Part shown: piece after piece, positions 59,127 through 64,000 of the stretch | How the letters are laid out: every line of letters starts with the position of its first letter | How positions within the stretch are numbered: the stretch's first letter is position 1 | Notes under the pieces: generated by a model | Database searches by the model: none | What the model saw: the letters and a program-made list of their open reading frames with translations, nothing else | Told to the model about the DNA's origin: nothing | Program-made: the position numbers and the translations under genes | Assembly: GCA_029747585.1 (NCBI GenBank) | Contig: JAPEVF010000011.1 | Span: 1-64,000 of the forward strand | Reading direction: 5' to 3' | From: Pleurotus djamor | Lineage: Eukaryota; Basidiomycota; Agaricomycetes; Agaricales; Pleurotaceae | Length of the DNA stretch: 64,000 nt

Positions 59127-60976
59127 TCAACGCAATGTCAGGATACCAGATGCGGTCGAGTTGGCCCGCCTGCCTCCCATCTCCTTCACTTCCTTCTTCT
59201 TCTTCGAGTCAGCCAGGTCCCATATTCTCCAGAACTTGAGATTCTCATCTCCAGCCCCGGTGCAGACAAGGTCCCCAGCTGGCCCGAGGCAGCTAAAAAG
59301 CACACGGGAATCATGTGCGTCGCGAATTTCTGCCACGGTCTCCATGCTTGGGTAGGCGTGAAGCATAATCGAGTTCGTCGGATAGCCGTGAGTAGTTAGC
59401 AGCTCTTTCTTTGCCGGCGCCCACAAAATCGACGTGATTTGGGAAGGTGTTTGAGCGGTGTGGAGGCGAGCACCCGTGGTGCTATTCCATACATTGATAG
59501 AGGCGTCGTTTGTTCCTCCACCAGAAGCGAGAAGAGAAGGTTGCCAAGGGCACCATGCAACTGCCTGTGGAAGGATAGAACTGAGTACAATTGTCTGTCA
59601 AAAAAACGGCGATCAAAAACCAACCTTCACGGCAGCTGTGTGGTTCCGTTTGGTCCACTTGGCTGTACCTCGAGCGCCTTCACCTACATCGCCAACCCTA
59701 CCGTCCCAAATATTGACAACATTGTCATTACCACCACTTGCAAGTAACTCCCCATCAGAGCGCCATTTCAAACCACAAACCTCTCCAGTATGTCCAAGCA
59801 ATTCCATCACCTTGTGTCGCGGCATACGCACATCATGGTGCCAGATGCTACCATCGCCACAGCCCGAACTCAGGATATGTTGGTTCCACGACAATACAGC
59901 GATTTGTCCCTGGTGACCAGCCATGGTTCGCAGCTTTTGTCCCGTCTCGACATCCCATAGTTCAACCTCACCCGACCCTATGCCTACTCCTAAAAACCCG
60001 CCGTCGCCCGAGAAATCGACGGCAGAAACATACGAACCCTCCGGAGCTTCCCCAAGTTGATTGACTTCACCTGTATCGGCGCGCCAGACGTACGTGCTAG
60101 ACTCCAGAGCGACGGCCACAGCATTCAGGCAAGACCAGCTCAGCAAGTTGAGATAAAAGTCGTCGACCATTCCAGGCGCATCGAGCACCCGCTCTGGTGT
60201 GGTGGGGATCTTGCGTGATTTGTTGGTAGTTGCACCTGTGGATGTGGCAACAGCTCCAGGGCGAGTGTACAGCGGCCTAGCAAACTCTCGTTGCTGCGAC
60301 AAGGTAGTGTCCTTGGACGGTAGTGGAGGTTGTTCATGGTACCCCAAGATTCGTCGGTTTACAGGGACGCCCGTAGCTTCGACGAGGCGAGCGGTGTGTC
60401 CAGGTGATGCAGATTGTGGGTTGATAGAAAGCATGTCCAGTGGCGTTGTGACTTCACTATCGACGTCGCGAGTGGTTATAAACCTGTCCCGCTGGTCAAG
60501 GCCCACTCGGTTCTAACCGCACAAAGAGGTTTGCCTCGTGTCAGGTGACGAAAAATGCGATTGTGGCTCACCGCTGCGGGGGTTGACCTGGATCGCCGTA
60601 TTTCAGGCTTGCTTGGAGGTATGTAGTCTCTAGTCACGACGTCCAGGCGACTCTCGATGCCGCCTTTCCGAATTACGCCTCCGCCGGCCTGTCGCTGCAA
60701 GGAATCCGATACATTGATGCTGCCGCTAGCCTGTCTCTTCGAAGGAGAGGCTGGGCGAGAGCGAGGCTTTATCGAGGAGATAAAAGGATTTGTGGTATCG
60801 AAAGGACCTGCAGAAGACTTCGATTTCGGATAAGCTTTACTAGATCGTTTGGTTGGCGAGTTCTGTGATGGTGCGAGGGAGAGCGAGTTGATTCCAGATA
60901 GAATAGACGGAGTCAAGGGTGTCTTTGCCTCTGACCGAGCGCGTTGACGAGAAGGCGTTTTTGGATTGAGCGACAT
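59127..60976 (-). CDS. CDC20: Cell division cycle protein 20 (APC/C activator)
   Basis: WD40 co-activator and substrate receptor of the anaphase-promoting complex. The disordered N-terminus (MSLNPKTPSRQRARSEAKTP) is followed by the C-box region. There, DQRDRFITTRDV has Thr where DR(F/Y)IP normally has Pro; a second candidate, TRDYIPPS, lies about 30 residues before. The Cdc20-type ARLVEATGVPVNRRILGYHE and TPERVLDAPGMVDDFYLNLL come next. The propeller follows: STYVWRADTGEVNQLGEAPE, GVGIGSGEVELWDVETGQKL, WNQHILSSGCGDGSIWHHDV, EVCGLKWRSDGELLASGGND, GGGTNDASINVWNSTTGARL, THGYPTNSIMLHAYPSMETV and GAGDENLKFWRIWDL. It ends in Leu-Arg, close to the IR tail that docks on the APC/C. The DAPGMVDDFYLNLL and HHDVR signatures favour Cdc20 over Cdh1. 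It is divergent from LSM2, with 145 bp between ATGs. Confidence 0.93.
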
Positions 60977-61121
60977 GGCTGAGTTCAGAGTACGAGTGTT
61001 GGATCCGCGGCTGGGCAACACCAGGCAGTTATTTGAACGGGCCAACACGTGATCGTGATCGACGCCCCTAAGTAGAGCTAAGCGCTCAATTCCCCCCATA
61101 CCAAGAGCTACTCGTACGACC

Positions 61122-61628
61122 ATGGTCAGTCTTCGCAATCGCTTCTCCGTCTTGTGAAATGCCCATGCCTTCCCATCCAGCTTATTTTCTCAGTATTCAA
61201 AACACTTACGGACCAACAAGTCACCGTAGAACTCAAAAATGACCTCTCGATAACTGGTGTCCTTAAATCGGTTGACCAGTATGTTTCGCATTTGCCATCC
61301 ACACCTCCACCGGTTAACACCACCTACTAGGTTTCTTAATATTCGACTTGACAACATCAAAGTACTCGACGAGGCCCGACACCCACATATGGTCAGGCTT
61401 GACGATTGAATAACCCCCAATACCTTATTGATTCAAAACATAGATGGCCGTCAAGAACTGCTTCATCCGTGGATCGGTTGTACGATATGTGCAACTCCCT
61501 GCTGAACACGTCGATACACAACTACTTGAGGATGCTACGCGTCGTGGTGCGTTTTCCGTGTTAGAACCTTTTCTTACCCTATATGGCTGACTTGAACCAC
61601 AGAAACTCTTCATCAAGGCAAACGCTAA
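61122..61628 (+). CDS. LSM2: U6 snRNA-associated Sm-like protein LSM2
   Basis: Subunit of the Lsm1-7 (mRNA decay) and Lsm2-8 (U6 snRNP) rings. Five exons: 61122-61124, 61181-61278, 61331-61391, 61444-61546 and 61603-61628. They sum to 291 nt, or 96 aa, the usual size. The first coding exon is the ATG alone, the junction giving MLIFSVFKTLTDQQVTVELK. Sm1 motif: NDLSITGVLKSVDQFLNIRL. Sm2 motif: NCFIRGSVVRYVQLPAEHVD. It ends LLEDATRRETLHQGKR. The sequence matches LSM2 specifically (RYVQLPA, TQLLEDA). It is head-to-head with CDC20 and tail-to-tail with WDR83 (stop codons 94 bp apart). Confidence 0.96.
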
Positions 61629-61722
61629 CTACACCAGGACAATCTGACTCGCAGTTTTTTTTGCAATATCTCTGTGTTTTTCGTTTTCTCATGATACATG
61701 TGTAATGCTATGATACTTGGTA

Positions 61723-62945
61723 TCAGGCAGCGTCTGGGGTCTTCCAGACTTTGACTGTCCCATCCGCACTCGCTGTGATGAGCTCGCCTACATCTGTAGG
61801 ATGATGCTCTGTCCAGGTAATGACCTTTTCGTGCGCTTTTGGAGGTGGATTGGGTTGGATGGGTTTGGCCTAATCACCATGAATCAATGGGGCATTCGAA
61901 CGGAAGGAGGTTCAGTTCGAACTTACATCCAGCAAATCCCAAGCCCACACTTTCCCGCTTTCGTCCCCACAAATCACACTCGCTTCGCCATGCCCAAAGC
62001 ATCCTCGACATCGATATGCCGTATTTGCGTGCCCGCTGAAATCATTCAACAGTTTCCCTGTGGACATATCCATGAGGCGAAGATGAGAATCCAACGTCGT
62101 GACCAAGACTGTTTGTGAGTCCTGGGTTGGAACGACGGCCGTAACGGGGTCTAGAATGGGACGTTAAAGTGAGCATTCAATGTCAACATTGAGAGGAAGG
62201 ATTTTGGTGTCGTACGGCCAATAAAATCGGATCGAAGTTCGCCTTTGCGTAAGTCGTACATGCGAACATGTCCGTCGATGGAACCAGTTATTATGAACGT
62301 AGATCCGACATGGAGGGTTTGTACACCATCTCGGGCCTCGTCTAAACTTTGTATCGGCTGACGATTCATAGCACTGGAACAATCAGTCTCGGAAGCCTTG
62401 ATAAGACAAGAAGGTGCCCACCGTAAGTCCCATAGCTTGACGGTTGTGTCGAATGAACCTTGAAATGGAGTAAATGGGAAGGCTGAGAGTATTGACAAAC
62501 GAAGCACACATACCACTAGCTAGTACAGTTGCATTATCGTTGTACTCGACGACGTAGATTTTGCCCATGTGTCCTGATATACGACGCGTCGTCACGCCTG
62601 TGGCAACATCCCAGACGAAGACGGAGCGATCGCCGCCAGAAGACGCAAACTGTGCGTTATCATGTGCACTATAGCGGATGCATTTTCAATAACGGAAATC
62701 ACTGCGTCGAAGGGGTGGGCCTACACGCTGACCGAGAGGACTTCATATCCATGAGAGGTAAAGGCCTTGATTTCCGTTCCGAGGTTGGCGTTCCATAAGC
62801 GTACTGAACGGTCCTGGCCACCAGTCAAGATATACCTGGCGTTGCCTTTTGAGTATCTGGCTACATTGACTGGGCCTTTGTGACTGCCCAACGTCGTATG
62901 CAAAGTTCGTGCGATTGGCGGAGGACCGCGAGAGGGAGCCGACAT
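61723..62945 (-). CDS. WDR83: WD repeat protein WDR83/MORG1
   Basis: Seven-bladed WD40 scaffold linked to MAPK signalling and to the spliceosome (C complex). The sequence runs TLGSHKGPVNVARYSKGNAR, LTGGQDRSVRLWNANLGTEI, HGYEVLSV, then FASSGGDRSVFVWDVATGVT, RRISGHMGKIYVVEYNDNAT, SFDTTVKLWDLRW, QSLDEARDGVQTLHVGSTFI, ITGSIDGHVRMYDLRKGELR, VLVTTLDSHLRLMDMSTGKL, ASVICGDESGKVWAWDLLD, and ELITASADGTVKVWKTPDAA at the end. This blade order and the SLDEARDGV insert are typical of the family. Introns lie near 61865-61925, 62150-62215, 62455-62515 and 62650-62735. The ATG lies only 43 bp from the divergent F-box gene. Confidence 0.92.
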
Positions 62946-62988
62946 GATCGAACGAGCGCCCGAGCTCGCTCATCCACTCACTACGATC

Positions 62989-64000
62989 ATGGGTACGGCG
63001 CGGAAACGCAGCTTGTCGCCGTCTGCGGCAAACCTACCCCTTGCTAAACGTCGTGAAGGACCTGGAAACACTACTACTCATGCTCTGGTCGCCTCGGGTT
63101 TTGAGACACTCTACGATGAATTGATCCTACATATATTCTCCCACCTCTCCTATCAGGACCTCTGTGTCGCCCAGGTTATCAGCCGGGATTGGTTTCGACT
63201 GGCTTCAGATAACCACCTCTGGAGACTGCTGTACATCAGAGCTTATGGTCGCACTAGGCTCCGCGGGGCCAGAGGCTTCGTCGGGCGAACCAATGACCGG
63301 GAGATTAGGAATTTACCTTCTCGAGCTAAGACCCATACTAGCTCTGACGATCTGAAGGACTGGAAGTGGATGTTTCGCATCAGCTCGAATTGGAGGAGAG
63401 GTTTGTCCATGAAATGCATCCCCCATTGAGAACGACGTCGCTGAACTCAACCAGGACGCTGCAATGTCCAAGTTCTACATACACCCGTACAGGATCCCAG
63501 TAGCAGTGTTCCGACGAACATACTCATCGCTGGACCACTCATTCTGTGCGCGTCACCAGAACCATCCCTTGCTCCGTCTATCTTCGTTTCCCAATCGCAG
63601 CCTGAGAGCTCGGTGGTTACACTGGAATGCCCCTCCTCCTCCAATTCACCTGTACAAATCACGGCGTTAGCCCTAGACCAGTCGCCACATTCCAATTCCT
63701 CAATATCAGTTGTTGTATTCCTCTCTAACGGAGAATTTATCGTGTATCAACTCAACCTCTCCGAACCTGCTCAATCTACCCGGAAGCTCCTGTATACCCC
63801 ATTGAGGACCCTCCAACGGTCAGCTCCCATAATACAATCTGTATACCACCATCCCCTGCTCGCCAGCCTCTCCCAGTCGTTCTCACTCAACATCTACGAT
63901 TTATCGAACTACGACGTCCGACACATCCAGACCTTAACCTCTTTCACGTCGTTCCCTCCGACTTCCTTCTCACTTTCCACCCCTGCTCCGAATACCTACA
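62989..64000 (+). CDS. F-box protein, partial (runs off right edge)
   Basis: The N-terminus has a basic stretch (GTARKRSLSPSAANLPLAKR, possible NLS). A clear F-box follows: TLYDELILHIFSHLSYQDLC, VAQVISRDWFRLASDNHLWR, LLYIRAYGRTRLRGARGF. After an intron (about 63401-63458) the reading continues through strand-rich segments (NVQVLHTPVQDPSSSVPTNI, TALALDQSPHSNSSISVVVF, LSNGEFIVYQLNLSEPAQST) that look like a beta-propeller. Such proteins are substrate receptors of SCF ubiquitin ligases; the target is unknown. ATG 62989 is used. An in-frame ATG at 62944 would overlap the WDR83 start codon. The 3' end lies beyond the window. Confidence 0.85.

Overview
The window is nuclear DNA of a filamentous basidiomycete, most likely a mushroom-forming agaricomycete. 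Genes are densely packed on both strands and most are cut by many 45-85 bp GT-AG introns. The protein families fit this reading: tandem GH128 glucanases, a velvet regulator, an ISWI remodeler and a DUF4045/gelsolin-like protein. Scattered Ns, some beside homopolymers and shifting the frame, mark the sequence as draft quality.

Layout. 0-8.3 kb: a GNAT acetyltransferase cut by the left edge, ribosome-biogenesis factor ENP2/NOL10, adenine-DNA glycosylase MUTYH and a disordered hypothetical protein. 8.6-12.6 kb: chaperonin subunit CCT6 and a short-chain dehydrogenase, divergently transcribed. 12.6-14.6 kb: no recognisable gene. 14.6-23 kb: a nucleolar FKBP prolyl isomerase, Arp2/3 subunit ARPC4, a RimJ/L-type acetyltransferase and a HIRAN-SNF2-RING helicase of the RAD5/HLTF type. 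23.6-26.8 kb: two tandem secreted GH128 beta-glucanases. 27-40.2 kb: a large gelsolin-like protein, a GPI-anchored-type surface protein, a coiled-coil hypothetical, ribosomal protein RPS5 and a second long hypothetical. 40.2-44.3 kb: a 4 kb gene-free stretch. 44.3-52.7 kb: a disordered nuclear-type hypothetical, a velvet-domain regulator, and a tandem pair of hydrophilic histidine-rich stress-type paralogs. 52.9-64 kb: ISWI, a small hypothetical, CDC20, LSM2, WDR83/MORG1 and an F-box protein cut by the right edge.

Most genes are housekeeping (translation, protein folding, RNA decay and splicing, DNA repair, chromatin, cell cycle, actin) and do not form one pathway. The accessory-looking parts are the GH128 pair (wall glucan remodelling), the surface protein, and the velvet/His-rich block. 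In that block a developmental-regulator family gene lies head-to-head with a tandem duplicated hydrophilic protein family that has an internal exon duplication. Other observations of interest are first coding exons of only 3-6 nt in five genes, two GC-AG introns, an 80-residue low-complexity insertion inside the RAD5-like helicase core, and paired palindromic GATA sites upstream of the first gene.
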